64,000 nt of DNA, from the NCBI GenBank assembly GCA_963818695.1, contig CAWFTG010000006.1, forward strand, positions 1 to 64,000, read 5' to 3'. A program made the position numbers and the translations under genes. The notes under the pieces were generated by a model, which saw only the letters and a program-made list of their open reading frames with translations, made no database searches and was not told where the DNA came from. Positions within the stretch are counted from its first letter, which is position 1. The number at the start of each line of letters is the position of its first letter. The DNA is from AP-15 sp963818695 (GTDB taxonomy: Bacteria; Pseudomonadota; Alphaproteobacteria; ATCC43930; CGMCC-115725). Shown here piece after piece: positions 47,787 through 57,035 of the stretch.

Positions 47787-49196
47787 ATGTCGAACATTGC
47801 ACAGAATTATTCGCTCGAGGAAATGGATCGGCAGAGCCTGATCCACCCGGCGACATCGATCGCCGATCACCTGAAGAACGGGCCGACCATCATTGCCGGG
47901 GGCTCCGGGGTTAGAATCAAAGACCGGCACGGCCGCGAGCTGATCGATTGTGGTGCCGGGTTGTGGTGCGTCAATATCGGTTTTGGCCGCGCCGAGCTCG
48001 GCGAAGCGGCGGCGCAGGCGATGCGCGACCTCGGCTATTACCACACCTTTGGATCGCACTCGAACGAGCCGATCATCCGGCTCGCCGACCGCGTGCTGAC
48101 CCTCTTCCGCGAAAAAGCAAATGCCGGGCATCTCTCGAAGATGTTCTTCGGCACCTCGGGCTCGGACGCCAACGACACCAATTTCAAGCTGGTCCGCTAT
48201 TACAACAATCTGCGTGGCCGGCCGCAGAAGAAGAAGGTGATTTCACGGCTCGGCAGCTATCACGGCTTGACCTATGCCGCCGGCAGCCTCACCGGCATCG
48301 CGGCCTTTCACAAGGCGTTCGATCTGCCGATCGAGGGGGTCCTTCACACATCCTGCCCGCATTTTTATCGTTTCGCCGAGCGTGATGAAGACGAGGAGGC
48401 CTTCACCACCCGCATGGTGGGCGACCTCGAGGCGCTGATCGCGCGCGAGGGGGCGGAGACGATCGCCGCCTTCATTGCCGAGCCGATCATGGGTACGGGC
48501 GGCGTCTTCTTGCCACCGAAAGACTATTTCGAACGGGTTCAGGAGCTTCTCGCCGAGCACGACATCCTCTTCATCGCCGATGAGGTCATCACCGGGTTCG
48601 GCCGCACCGGCGCGTGGTTCGCGACGGGCCTGTTCAATCTGAAGCCGGATATCGTCACGCTCGCCAAGGGCATCACCAGCGCCTACTTCCCGCTCTCGGC
48701 ATCGGTGATTTCCGAGAAGATTTGGGAGGTATTGCGCGACGCCTCGCCCGAAATGGGGCCATTGATGCACGGCTTCACCTATTCGGGGCACCCGGTCGGC
48801 GGGGCCGTGGGATTGGCCAACCTCGACATCATGGAGCGCGAGAGCCTGATCGAGAATTCCGCTGAGATGGGCACCTATCTGCGTGACCAACTGCGCGAGC
48901 GGCTCGCAGACAACCCCTTTGTCGGTGATGTTCGCGGCGCCGGCTTGATGGTCGCCGTCGAATTCGTCGCCGACAAAAAGGCGCGCCGGTTTTTCAACCC
49001 GCAAACCCAACCCCACCGCATCATCTCCCGCAAAGTGCTCGAAGAGGGTGTGTCGGTGCGCGCCCTGCCCTATGGCGAGATCACCTCGTTCTCCCCGCCG
49101 CTGTGCATCACGCGCAGCGAGATCGACGAGGTCGTCGAGCGCTTCATGCGCGGTTTGGAACGCGCAATGCCCGAGCTGCGGCAGCTGGCCCAATAA
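47787..49196 (+). CDS. Class III (omega) aminotransferase
   Basis: The frame encodes 469 residues from ATG 47787 (AGGAG upstream). PLP-fold landmarks: FFGTSGSDANDTNFKLVRYY, SRLGSYHGLTYAAGSLTG, AEPIMGTGG, ADEVITGFGRTGAWF with the cofactor Asp, and LAKGITSAYFPLSA carrying the Schiff-base Lys. This belongs to the omega-amino acid/putrescine/taurine:pyruvate group; the amino donor cannot be fixed from sequence. The phosphonate-type genes 2-9 kb downstream raise the chance of an aminophosphonate-related role, but this is only contextual. Signals at the C-terminus are complete. Confidence 0.87.
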   Translation: MSNIAQNYSLEEMDRQSLIHPATSIADHLKNGPTIIAGGSGVRIKDRHGRELIDCGAGLWCVNIGFGRAELGEAAAQAMRDLGYYHTFGSHSNEPIIRLADRVLTLFREKANAGHLSKMFFGTSGSDANDTNFKLVRYYNNLRGRPQKKKVISRLGSYHGLTYAAGSLTGIAAFHKAFDLPIEGVLHTSCPHFYRFAERDEDEEAFTTRMVGDLEALIAREGAETIAAFIAEPIMGTGGVFLPPKDYFERVQELLAEHDILFIADEVITGFGRTGAWFATGLFNLKPDIVTLAKGITSAYFPLSASVISEKIWEVLRDASPEMGPLMHGFTYSGHPVGGAVGLANLDIMERESLIENSAEMGTYLRDQLRERLADNPFVGDVRGAGLMVAVEFVADKKARRFFNPQTQPHRIISRKVLEEGVSVRALPYGEITSFSPPLCITRSEIDEVVERFMRGLERAMPELRQLAQ

Positions 49197-49490
49197 CCGC
49201 CGTGGCGGGAGTCACACACACGCCTTGCGATATCGCAAATTTTGTGCTGGAACTACAACTTAGCTCGCAAGCGCACCCCCGCTGCGGGCGAATTGCGGAC
49301 CCGGCTGCTATAGGTCGATAACAGCCAACAACAGCGATGCGCTACGCTGTTTTCGTTGATCCGAATTTCCCCGAAGCCAAGGATTCCAGGGAAGGACAAA
49401 GAGATGCATGGCTGATAATTCCCTTGCAGAAACAGCAAAAACAGCCATACGGCGTGCTAGTCCAGCCGGTCGCGGCGGGGCGCGGGGCTT

Positions 49491-51194
49491 TCAAACCAGG
49501 CGCTCCTGCGGTCGACCGAGCCCTGGAAGGCGGGTTGCGATGCCGACTACAAGAAACGTGATCGCGAGGAGCGTGATCCCCAAAACAGAGATCGCACCGA
49601 GGTCGCCGCTTTCGTTGAGGTCGTAGATGATGACCGAGACGACTTTGGTTTGGGCGGTGGTCAACATGATCGTCGCCGACAATTCACGAATGACGCCGAT
49701 AAAGACAAAGCACCAGGTCGCGATGACGCTGGTGCGAAGCAGCGGCGCGGTGATCCGCCATAACACCCGCAGCCGCGTTGCGCCGAAGATGCGGCCGGCG
49801 TCTTCGAGCTCCGGGTGCAGACCGCGAAAAGCGGCTTGCAGTTGCTGGTATCCCGCCGGCAACTCGATTGTCAAAAAGGCCAGGAGCAGAATCCATAAAG
49901 TACCATAAAGCACCAGCGGTGGGCGGGTGTAGCTGAGGAAGAGCCCGACACCGAGGACAATCCCGGGAATGGCGATCGGTGCAGTCGCCAGAAAGCCGAG
50001 AAACCGGTGTCCGGTGACGAGGCCGCGCTGCGTTACGTAGCTGATAGTCAGAGCGAGAAACGTGCCGCCCGTTGCAGCGAGAACGCCGAGCAGAACGGTG
50101 TTCCACAGAGCCTGGCGCGTCTGCGAGAATTCGAGGAATACGAAGCGGATATTGTGTAATGTCAGAGTGTCGAGGGTCAGCGGGTCCGAAGGCGTGCGAA
50201 CGATTGCCGTCTTTATCAACGCCGCATAGGGCAGCAGGATCGGCAGAGCGAGGACCGCCAGCGCAAAGGCGAGCGCCGGCCCTCGCCAAATACCGAGTCC
50301 GATCCGACGCGGCGCGCCGCTCTTGCCGCCAATGACGGCATAGCTGCGCCGGCCGAGCAGCCATTGCCGTCCTTGCAATAGCAGTATCGTCAGCAGCAGC
50401 AGCGGCATTGCGGCGGCGGCCGCGAGATGGGGGTCCGGGGGATATTGGAAGAGTGCCCAGATCTTCGTCGTGATCACGTGAAAGCCGGCCGGCAAAGCCA
50501 GGATCGCGGGGGTGCCGAACTGGGTCAGTGCCTGCAGAAACGCGACAAGCGCACCGGCGAGCAGCGCCGGCAAGACCATTGGCAATGTCACCCGCCGCAA
50601 TGTCGCCGGCCGCGTGCCGCCAAGGATCGCCGAGGCCTCTTCGAGCTCGGCGGGAATATTGTCGAGAGCGTTGGTCAGCAGCACGAAAATGTACGGAAAG
50701 CTGTAGCACGCCATCACAAATACCAGACCCTCGGCGGTATAGATGTCGAACAGATGTTCATAAGGCCCAAGCTCGAAAATCGCGCGGTACCATTGGTTGA
50801 GGATGCCGCTGTTCGGCGCCGCGAGGATTTCCCACGCGATCGCACCGAGAAAGGGCGGGGTCACGAAGGAGGCGGTAACGAGCGCGCGGATCGCGCCGCG
50901 CAGCGGCAAATCAGTGCGGGCAACGAGCCAAGCGAGCGGGATGGCCAATGCAGACGCACCGGCGGCCACGCTCGCTGCTATGCCGAGCGCTGTGAGGTAC
51001 GGACGGAGAAAGGTCGCATCGGTCGCCAGGCGCGCAAAATTGGCGAGGCTCGGGACGCCATTAACGTCGGTGATGCTATACCAGCCGAGCCATCCCAACG
51101 GCAGCAGCACGAGCCCGCACAGAAACCCGCCGAGCAACAGGAATACCGGCGCCGACAGGTCGAGATGCCATCGCCGGCGTGCGCAGGTAGGCAT
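49491..51194 (-). CDS. Fused ABC permease (Fe3+ / 2-aminoethylphosphonate type)
   Basis: The frame encodes 567 residues from ATG 51194; an in-frame ATG at 51218 would run into the palindromic repeat. It has two tandem binding-protein-dependent transport domains, each with about six membrane helices. EAA-loop motifs are EEASAILGGTRPATLRRVTL (first half) and ELEDAGRIFGATRLRVLWRI (second half). This is the FbpB/ThiP-type fusion that forms the whole channel in one chain. With the binding protein and PotA-like ATPase encoded upstream it makes a complete importer. Genes are in the order ATPase, binding protein, permease on the minus strand. Confidence 0.88.
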   Translation of the reverse strand: MPTCARRRWHLDLSAPVFLLLGGFLCGLVLLPLGWLGWYSITDVNGVPSLANFARLATDATFLRPYLTALGIAASVAAGASALAIPLAWLVARTDLPLRGAIRALVTASFVTPPFLGAIAWEILAAPNSGILNQWYRAIFELGPYEHLFDIYTAEGLVFVMACYSFPYIFVLLTNALDNIPAELEEASAILGGTRPATLRRVTLPMVLPALLAGALVAFLQALTQFGTPAILALPAGFHVITTKIWALFQYPPDPHLAAAAAMPLLLLTILLLQGRQWLLGRRSYAVIGGKSGAPRRIGLGIWRGPALAFALAVLALPILLPYAALIKTAIVRTPSDPLTLDTLTLHNIRFVFLEFSQTRQALWNTVLLGVLAATGGTFLALTISYVTQRGLVTGHRFLGFLATAPIAIPGIVLGVGLFLSYTRPPLVLYGTLWILLLAFLTIELPAGYQQLQAAFRGLHPELEDAGRIFGATRLRVLWRITAPLLRTSVIATWCFVFIGVIRELSATIMLTTAQTKVVSVIIYDLNESGDLGAISVLGITLLAITFLVVGIATRLPGLGRPQERLV

Positions 51195-51230
51195 GGTGAC
51201 GGCGGGCTGCGCCCTCACCCCCCTCCCCTG

Positions 51231-51254
51231 CCCTCCCCCGCAAGCGGGGGAGGG
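51231..51254. repeat. Palindromic GC-rich repeat
   Basis: CCCTCCCCCGC, loop AA, GCGGGGGAGGG: an 11-bp perfect stem, extended by CCCTCACCC on one side and GGGTGGGGG on the other. It lies between the binding-protein and permease genes and resembles the dispersed intergenic palindromes of alphaproteobacteria. It could also reduce downstream expression or protect the mRNA end. Confidence 0.7.
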
Positions 51255-51315
51255 TTAGGGTGGGGGCCGGGAGGGTCGTAGCGAGGCAAAGACAATCGGG
51301 GCTTACCGCCTCGCG

Positions 51316-52359
51316 TCAAAGCCCGAAATACTCGGCGTATTTCTTCTTGATCTCGTCTACGGCTCTTTCCTGGGCGGCAGGGTCGGCCTTCAGGACCTTG
51401 ATTTCGGAGAGCGGCTTCATCCCGGCTTTGAGCTTCACGCCGGGGTCGACGGAGCGTAGCCAAGCCGAGTCCACGAGCAGCTGCTGCCCCTCCCGCGAAA
51501 ACAACCAGCCGATGAACAGCCGGGCGGCATTCGGATTAGGCGCGTCGACGATGACGCCGGCGCCCCCTAGGATGGATGGCGTGCCTTCGCTCGGGTAGAC
51601 CGGCTCGATCGGGCCGCCCTGGTCGCGGATCTGCAGAACGAAATATTCGCCGCCATCCGCCCCGATCGGTCGCTCACCCTGCGCCACCTTCTTCGGCGGC
51701 TCCGCTGCCGACTGCACCTGCATCACACGCTGCTGACCGAGTTTCTTCAGATAGTCCCAGCCAAGGGCGCGGCTCAGTTCGAACGTTACCGTCATGATCG
51801 TGCCGCTGTAGCCGGGATGGGCCTTGACGATCTTGCCGGTCCATCTGTTGTCGAGCAGGTCGGCGTAGCTCTTTGGTGCATCCTCGGCCTTGACGAGCTT
51901 TGTGTTGTACATGATCGGCGAGAGCGTAAACCGCTCGGTCGCGAAATAGCCGTCGGGATCGCGCTGATCGGCCGGCCATTTCTCCGCCACATCGGCCGGC
52001 ACAAAGGGCGCCAGCCAACCCTGCCGCTTCCAATAGAGAAGCGCCGTCGTGTCCGAGCACTCGATTGCATCGGCAACGTGGATATTGCTGCCGCGTTCCT
52101 CAGCGAGGCGCTGGAACAGGCGCTCGCAGCCGTTGCGCTCGACCTGCACAGAGATGTCGGGATAGGCTGCCTCGAAGGCCTTGCCGATCTTCTCGGCGGT
52201 CTGCAGCTCGATCGACGTATAAAAAATCACCTTGCCTTCCTTCTTTGCGGCTTCGATGAGCTGAGGCGTGATCGAGGTCGGCGCCGGGGCAGCTGAGGCT
52301 GCTACCGACAGTGCGGCGACAGAGATAAAAAGTGCCGACAAGCATCGACTTGCATTCAT
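51316..52359 (-). CDS. ABC importer periplasmic binding protein (Fe3+/aminoethylphosphonate type)
   Basis: The frame encodes 347 residues; ATG 52359 begins a typical signal peptide (MNASRCLSALFISVAALSVA). The mature part (KKEGKVIFYTSIELQTAEKI, VQVERNGCERLFQRLAEE, RPIGADGGEYFVLQI, GAGVIVDAPNPNAARLFIGW) is the extracellular solute-binding family 1/ferric-type fold. Iron binders of this fold usually end with paired Tyr ligands, which I do not see clearly, so another substrate such as 2-aminoethylphosphonate is possible. It lies 23 bases downstream of the ATPase gene. Confidence 0.83.
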   Translation of the reverse strand: MNASRCLSALFISVAALSVAASAAPAPTSITPQLIEAAKKEGKVIFYTSIELQTAEKIGKAFEAAYPDISVQVERNGCERLFQRLAEERGSNIHVADAIECSDTTALLYWKRQGWLAPFVPADVAEKWPADQRDPDGYFATERFTLSPIMYNTKLVKAEDAPKSYADLLDNRWTGKIVKAHPGYSGTIMTVTFELSRALGWDYLKKLGQQRVMQVQSAAEPPKKVAQGERPIGADGGEYFVLQIRDQGGPIEPVYPSEGTPSILGGAGVIVDAPNPNAARLFIGWLFSREGQQLLVDSAWLRSVDPGVKLKAGMKPLSEIKVLKADPAAQERAVDEIKKKYAEYFGL

Positions 52360-52382
52360 GACGCTTCCTTCCCTTCGGCTCT

Positions 52383-53456
52383 TCAATTGGCCAGCGCGCG
52401 GCAGCGCTCCGGCGGGAAACGCAACCTGACTCTGCCGTCAACCGGCACATTGACCTGCATCGGGGCAACCACGCGGACCTGCTGACCGCCGGCGAGTGCC
52501 ACCAGGTAATCGCGATGTGCGCCGAGATAGGCTTGACGGAGGACCCGGCCGGCGGCTTCGTTCGGCCGCGCCTCGGCCGGATCGCCCACATCATTCTCGG
52601 CGAAGCTGATGTCGTGCATCCGCACCGAGACCGTCGTCTCGCCCGCGGCTGCATACTCGCCCTGGCCGCAGCGCAGCACGAGATCGCCGCAATCGACCAG
52701 GTCGGGGCCGATTTTACGGCCGCGAAAGATATTGGTGCCGCCGAGGAACCGCGCGACGAATTCCGAGCGCGGCCGCTGATAGATCTCCTCGGGCGAGCCC
52801 ATCTGCTCGACCCGTCCTTGCTGCATCACGACGATAACGTCGGCGGTCGTCATCGCCTCCGTTTGATCGTGAGTGACGTAGACGGTCGTATATTTGTAGG
52901 CATCGTGCAGACGCCGGATTTCGAAACGCATCTCCTCGCGCAAATTGGCGTCGAGATTGGAGAGCGGCTCGTCGAGCAGCAAGGTCTCCGGCTCGACCAC
53001 GAGTGCGCGCGCAAGAGCGACGCGCTGCTGCTGACCGCCGGACAGCTCGCTCGGATACCGGCCGGCGAATTCCGCGAGATGAGTCGCTTCGAGGATCGAC
53101 GCGACGCGACGGTCGAGCTCCGCCCTGCCGAGCCGGCGCACGGTCAGGCCATACGCGACATTTTCGAAAATCGTCATGTGCGGCCATAGCGCATAGCTCT
53201 GGAATATCATCGACATGTTGCGCCGTTCCGGCGGCAGGCTGCGGCCCGGCACCGAGATCGTGCGGCCCCCGACCTTGATCGATCCGGCATCGGGATCGAC
53301 GAATCCGGCGATCAGCCGCAGAGTTGTCGTCTTGCCACACCCCGATGGCCCGAGCAGGCACACGAGCAGGCCATGGTCGATGGTCAATGACAGACTATCG
53401 ACGGCGGCGACCCGGCCAAATCGCTTGGTCAGCGACTCCAGTTCGAGATCCGCCAT
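52383..53456 (-). CDS. PotA/FbpC-type ABC ATPase
   Basis: The frame encodes 357 residues from ATG 53456. Walker A LGPSGCGKTT, Q-loop FQSYALWPHM, signature LSGGQQQRVALARAL, Walker B LLLDEPLSNLD and H-loop VTHDQTEAM are all present. A C-terminal TOBE-like regulatory domain follows (FVARFLGGTNIFRGR, EAAGRVLRQAYLGAHRDYLV). It energises uptake through the fused permease. It lies ten bases downstream of the dehydrogenase gene on the same strand, so the dehydrogenase is probably co-transcribed with the importer. Confidence 0.9.
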   Translation of the reverse strand: MADLELESLTKRFGRVAAVDSLSLTIDHGLLVCLLGPSGCGKTTTLRLIAGFVDPDAGSIKVGGRTISVPGRSLPPERRNMSMIFQSYALWPHMTIFENVAYGLTVRRLGRAELDRRVASILEATHLAEFAGRYPSELSGGQQQRVALARALVVEPETLLLDEPLSNLDANLREEMRFEIRRLHDAYKYTTVYVTHDQTEAMTTADVIVVMQQGRVEQMGSPEEIYQRPRSEFVARFLGGTNIFRGRKIGPDLVDCGDLVLRCGQGEYAAAGETTVSVRMHDISFAENDVGDPAEARPNEAAGRVLRQAYLGAHRDYLVALAGGQQVRVVAPMQVNVPVDGRVRLRFPPERCRALAN

Positions 53457-53465
53457 GTTCCTGGT

Positions 53466-54452
53466 CTACAGCATCGAGCCGAGGATGCGGTCGGGCGGGC
53501 GGTGACCGTCGGCGAAGGTCTTGATGTTGATGATGACCTTCTCGCCCATTGCGAGCCGGCCTTCGATCGTCGCCGAGCCCATATGCGGCAGGAGCACGAC
53601 ATTGTCGAGTGCGCGCAGCCGCGGGTCGATCGCCGGCTCGTGCTCGAACACGTCGAGACCGGCGCCGGCGATCGCGCGGGTCTCGAGCAGACGGAGGAGC
53701 TCTTCCTCGTCGACGATCTCGCCGCGCGCCGTGTTGACTAGGATCGCCTGCGGCTGCAGCAGACGCAGGCGGCGCGCCGAGAGCAGGTGGTAGGTGGCCG
53801 GCGTGTGCGGGCAATTGACCGAGACGACGTCCATATGGGCGAGCATCTGGTCGAGGCTTTCCCAATAGGTCGCCTCGAGCGCGCTTTCGACTTCCTCCGG
53901 GACCGGCCGCCGGTTGTGGTAATGAACCGACAGGCCGAAACCCTTGGCGCGCCGCGCGAGCGCCATGCCGATCCGGCCCATGCCAACAATGCCTAGCCGC
54001 TTGCCCCAGATCCGCTGGCCGAGCATCGAGGTCGGACCCCAGCCGATCCAGCCGCCGCTGCGGATCAGTCTTTCGCCCTCGGTGAGCCGACGCGAGACAG
54101 CGAGGATCAGCGCCATCGTCATGTCCGCAGTGTCCTCGGTCAGAACACCCGGCGTGTTGGTCACGATGATGCCGCGCCGTTGCGCCGCGGTGAGGTCGAC
54201 ATGATCGACCCCGGTCCCGAACGACGCGATCAGCTTCAGCGCGGGACCCGCTGCCTCCAGCACCTCGGCATCGATTCGGTCGGTGACGGTCGGCACCAAG
54301 ACATCGGCCCGCTCCACGGCGGCGATCAGGTCAGGCTTTGAAAGGGGTGTGTCGTCCAGGTTGAGCCGGCAGGCGAACAGCTCCATCATTCGGGTCTCGA
54401 TCGGGTCTGGGAGCTTGCGGGTGACGATGACAAATGGCCGTTTCGAGCGCAT
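53466..54452 (-). CDS. D-isomer-specific 2-hydroxyacid dehydrogenase (glyoxylate/hydroxypyruvate reductase type)
   Basis: The frame encodes 328 residues. FGTGVDHVDL, the NAD(P) motif GIVGMGRIGMALA, NCPHTPATYHLL, LVNTARGEIVDEEEL with catalytic Arg, AGAGLDVFEHEPAID with Glu, and LLPHMGSAT with His match the family fully. A basic residue after the second beta strand (YHNRRPVPEE) suggests NADPH preference. It reduces a 2-oxoacid such as glyoxylate or hydroxypyruvate. It starts the importer operon and is divergent from the SH3 gene with a 53-base gap. Confidence 0.9.
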   Translation of the reverse strand: MRSKRPFVIVTRKLPDPIETRMMELFACRLNLDDTPLSKPDLIAAVERADVLVPTVTDRIDAEVLEAAGPALKLIASFGTGVDHVDLTAAQRRGIIVTNTPGVLTEDTADMTMALILAVSRRLTEGERLIRSGGWIGWGPTSMLGQRIWGKRLGIVGMGRIGMALARRAKGFGLSVHYHNRRPVPEEVESALEATYWESLDQMLAHMDVVSVNCPHTPATYHLLSARRLRLLQPQAILVNTARGEIVDEEELLRLLETRAIAGAGLDVFEHEPAIDPRLRALDNVVLLPHMGSATIEGRLAMGEKVIINIKTFADGHRPPDRILGSML

Positions 54453-54505
54453 GGCGACAAGTTCCGCAGAGGGCGGGGTCCGGCATTAGCAACAGCGGGG
54501 GTGGG

Positions 54506-55024
54506 ATGTCCAGGCGACAGACGCGGTATCGGTCGGTGTCGTGTCTGCTCGGGGTGCTGATGGCGGCATTTGTCGTCACAGCGCCGCCCGCCAAGGCGGC
54601 AGGGAGCGAGGCCGGGCAAAAGCTGCCGCGCTTCGTCAGCCTGCGCTCGGACCAGGTAAATCTGCGGGTCGGGCCGGGCGAGAATTACCCGATCGAATGG
54701 GTGCTGACCCGCAAGGAGATGCCGGTCGAGGTCGTCAAGGAATTCGAGAATTGGCGAATGATCCGCGATTGGCTGGGCACCGAGGGCTGGGTGCACGAGC
54801 GGATGCTGACCGGCAAGCGCGCCGTCGTTGTCAAGGGCGGCATTCGCACCTTGTATCGCCAGCCCGATCCGGCCTCCCCGGCGGTTGCCCGCGCACAGCA
54901 GGGAGTCATTGCAAAGCTGCTTGAATGCCGCGGCGATTGGTGCCGCATCGATGCTGCCGATCATGCCGGCTGGGTCCAGCGCGGCGACCTCTGGGGGGTC
55001 TATCCGAATGAGATCGTGCAGTGA
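54506..55024 (+). CDS. Secreted bacterial-SH3-domain protein
   Basis: The frame encodes 172 residues; ATG 54506 (MSRRQTRYRSVSCLLGVLMA) is the start of a signal peptide with GGGGGTGGG upstream. The mature part holds two SH3-type repeats: RFVSLRSDQVNLRVGPGENY and WVLTRKEMPVEVVKEFENWR, then WLGTEGWVHERMLTGKRAVV, and a second repeat ending WCRIDAADHAGWVQRGDLWG. Such proteins bind cell wall or periplasmic partners. Function is otherwise unknown. Widespread in alphaproteobacteria next to the hydroxyacid dehydrogenase gene. Confidence 0.85.
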   Translation: MSRRQTRYRSVSCLLGVLMAAFVVTAPPAKAAGSEAGQKLPRFVSLRSDQVNLRVGPGENYPIEWVLTRKEMPVEVVKEFENWRMIRDWLGTEGWVHERMLTGKRAVVVKGGIRTLYRQPDPASPAVARAQQGVIAKLLECRGDWCRIDAADHAGWVQRGDLWGVYPNEIVQ

Positions 55025-55132
55025 CCCGCCGTCCTTGTGATATGGCGGTCACCGAAATGTGAGATGCGGGCCGCGCGATCTGACGGCATGTTGGGCCGCG
55101 GTCATTAAAGAAGTGGCAGGGAGGATTTTGGC

Positions 55133-55751
55133 ATGCGCTTGCAGCCGCTTTTCGCGGTCGTCTTCGTCGCTAGTGCTGGCGCTGCCGGCTGTCGCCCAAA
55201 ACCCGCCGGCGAGCCCGCCGACGCGCATCCGCGGGACGGTCGAGGGGCTCGACGGCCAGGCCCTGACGGTCAAGTCGCGCGAGGGTCCGCAAGTGACGGT
55301 CACCCTCGCCCCGAATTTTACCGTGCGTGCTGTGGTTGCCAAAACCATCGCCGACATTAAGCCCGGCGACTTCGTCGCCTCGACCTCGGTCAAAGGCCCC
55401 GACGGAAAGCTCCGGGCGATTGAGGTGCACATCCTTCCCGAAAGCCTGCGCGGCGTCGCCCGGGAAGGTCAATTTCCTTGGGACCTCGTCCCCGACAGCC
55501 TGATGACCAATGCAACTGCGGCGCAGATCACCAGCGCGCCGCACGGCCAAGTAATCAAGGTCACTTACAAGGACGGCGAAGCGGAGGTAACCATTCCCCC
55601 CGGCACTATAATTGTTGGCTATGGCCCAGGCGATCCCAGCCTGCTGAAGCCTGGGGCGGCCGTGTTTATCATCGCCCAGAAAGGGGCCGATGGCGGCCTG
55701 ACGGCCTCCGGGGTGACCGCTGAGAAGGATGGCGTGAAGCCACCGATGTAG
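55133..55751 (+). pseudogene. Secreted hypothetical protein, frameshift in the signal peptide
   Basis: ATG 55133 opens MRLQPLFAVVFVA, and the rest of a normal signal peptide (SLVLALPAVAQ) continues one frame away; one base is missing near 55175. The mature part (TRIRGTVEGLDGQALTVKSR, then IADIKPGDFVASTSV and AEVTIPPGTIIVGYGPGDPS) is a beta-rich DUF5666-like domain. It ends at TAG 55749-55751. No enzymatic motif is seen. Because the mature frame is intact to its end, an assembly error is the simplest explanation. Confidence 0.65.
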
Positions 55752-55752
55752 C

Positions 55753-56964
55753 TCATTCGACGCCGTTCAGCGCGAAATCGAAGATGTCGAAATTGCGCAG
55801 CCGGCGGGTCGCGGCGATGTCACGATATTGAGGGATCAGCGGCCGCGACAAGACGAAGGGCACGAGCTGCTCACCGAGCCCGCCATGGGAGCGCAAGCGA
55901 CGGCCGGCCAGCCCCGACAAGTCGTGCTCGACCGTGGAGGCGCCGATCGCAGTGTTGGCGTCGCCGAGCACGATGAAATCGCCCTCCCGGTCGAGCGGCA
56001 ATTCGAACCGGTGCGCGGCATTTGCCGCGTCGAGCACCAGAGCCACTCCCGGCAATTCCGCGCTCGCCGCCATAAGGGCGGGAATGTTCGTAGCGCCTTG
56101 CGCGTAGACGCGGACAAATGACCCGAGGGCGCCGTGATGGCGCACGAACGGGTCGGTAATCGGACAGATAACCCGCACCGCTCCCGGCCCGAAGCGGCGG
56201 TTGAGCTCGTCTTCGAGGAAAATCACATTGGGCTCGCCATTTGGCCGCGCCTTGTCGTTCATGCCATGATCGGCGACGAGACCGACGACGGCGCCCAGTT
56301 CAACAAAGCGCCGCACACGATCGTCGATCGCCCTGTTGAAAACATCCGCTTCCGGCGCGCCCGGCGCGTGCGCGTGCTGCACATAATCCGAGAGCGATAA
56401 GTAGAGCAGCCGGGCGATGCCGCGCTCAAGGAGCGCGACCCCGGCGTCGAGCACGAACAGCGACAAATCCGCCGAGTACATGTCGGGCCGGCCGCGCCCG
56501 ACCAGCGCCTCCACCTCGGCGTCCGCGCACTCGGACGAAAAGCAGAGGCCGTCGAGGTTGCGCCCGAGCAACCTGCGCAATTTGTCTTTGGCGGTGACCG
56601 CCGCCGACCTGACGCCAGCCCGCGCCATCAGCGCGAGGATCGTCTCGCTGCGCATCAGGCCTTCATCGGTCATCATGATCTCGCGTCCGCTCTCGCGATC
56701 GAGGTAATAGTTGCCCGCGATGCCGTGCACCGATGGCGGGGCCCCGGTCACGATCGAGACATTGTTCGGGTTGGTGAAGGTCGGCACCACGGCATCCGCC
56801 ATTCCGAGATAACCCTCGCGGCGGAAAGAGCCTATTGTCGGAAAGATGCCGTCCGGAATGCCGCGGTCGAGATATTCGGGATCGCACCCGTCGACGCAGA
56901 TGACTACCGTCGGCCGCCGCGGGTTCCGGTATCGCCTGCCGTTCAGCTCGATTGTCTCGGACAT
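55753..56964 (-). CDS. phnA: Phosphonoacetate hydrolase
   Basis: The frame encodes 403 residues from ATG 56964 (MSETIELNGRRYRNPRRPTV). It is an alkaline-phosphatase-superfamily enzyme: VVICVDGCDPEYLDRG gives the first metal Asp, PTFTNPNNVSIVTGAPPSVH carries the catalytic Thr in the TNPNN motif, LSDYVQHAHAPG and VADHGMNDK hold Asp/His ligands, and SHGGLGEQLVPF ends the site. That layout is PhnA, which cleaves phosphonoacetate to acetate and phosphate. It converges with the preceding gene after one base. No phnY or phnW was seen nearby. Confidence 0.88.
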   Translation of the reverse strand: MSETIELNGRRYRNPRRPTVVICVDGCDPEYLDRGIPDGIFPTIGSFRREGYLGMADAVVPTFTNPNNVSIVTGAPPSVHGIAGNYYLDRESGREIMMTDEGLMRSETILALMARAGVRSAAVTAKDKLRRLLGRNLDGLCFSSECADAEVEALVGRGRPDMYSADLSLFVLDAGVALLERGIARLLYLSLSDYVQHAHAPGAPEADVFNRAIDDRVRRFVELGAVVGLVADHGMNDKARPNGEPNVIFLEDELNRRFGPGAVRVICPITDPFVRHHGALGSFVRVYAQGATNIPALMAASAELPGVALVLDAANAAHRFELPLDREGDFIVLGDANTAIGASTVEHDLSGLAGRRLRSHGGLGEQLVPFVLSRPLIPQYRDIAATRRLRNFDIFDFALNGVE

Positions 56965-57035
56965 CGCCAGATTGCCCTCCATTGCAGGAGCCTACCCCCC
57001 CGCCCCGCGTGCGGGTAGAGGCGAGAGGCGACGCG

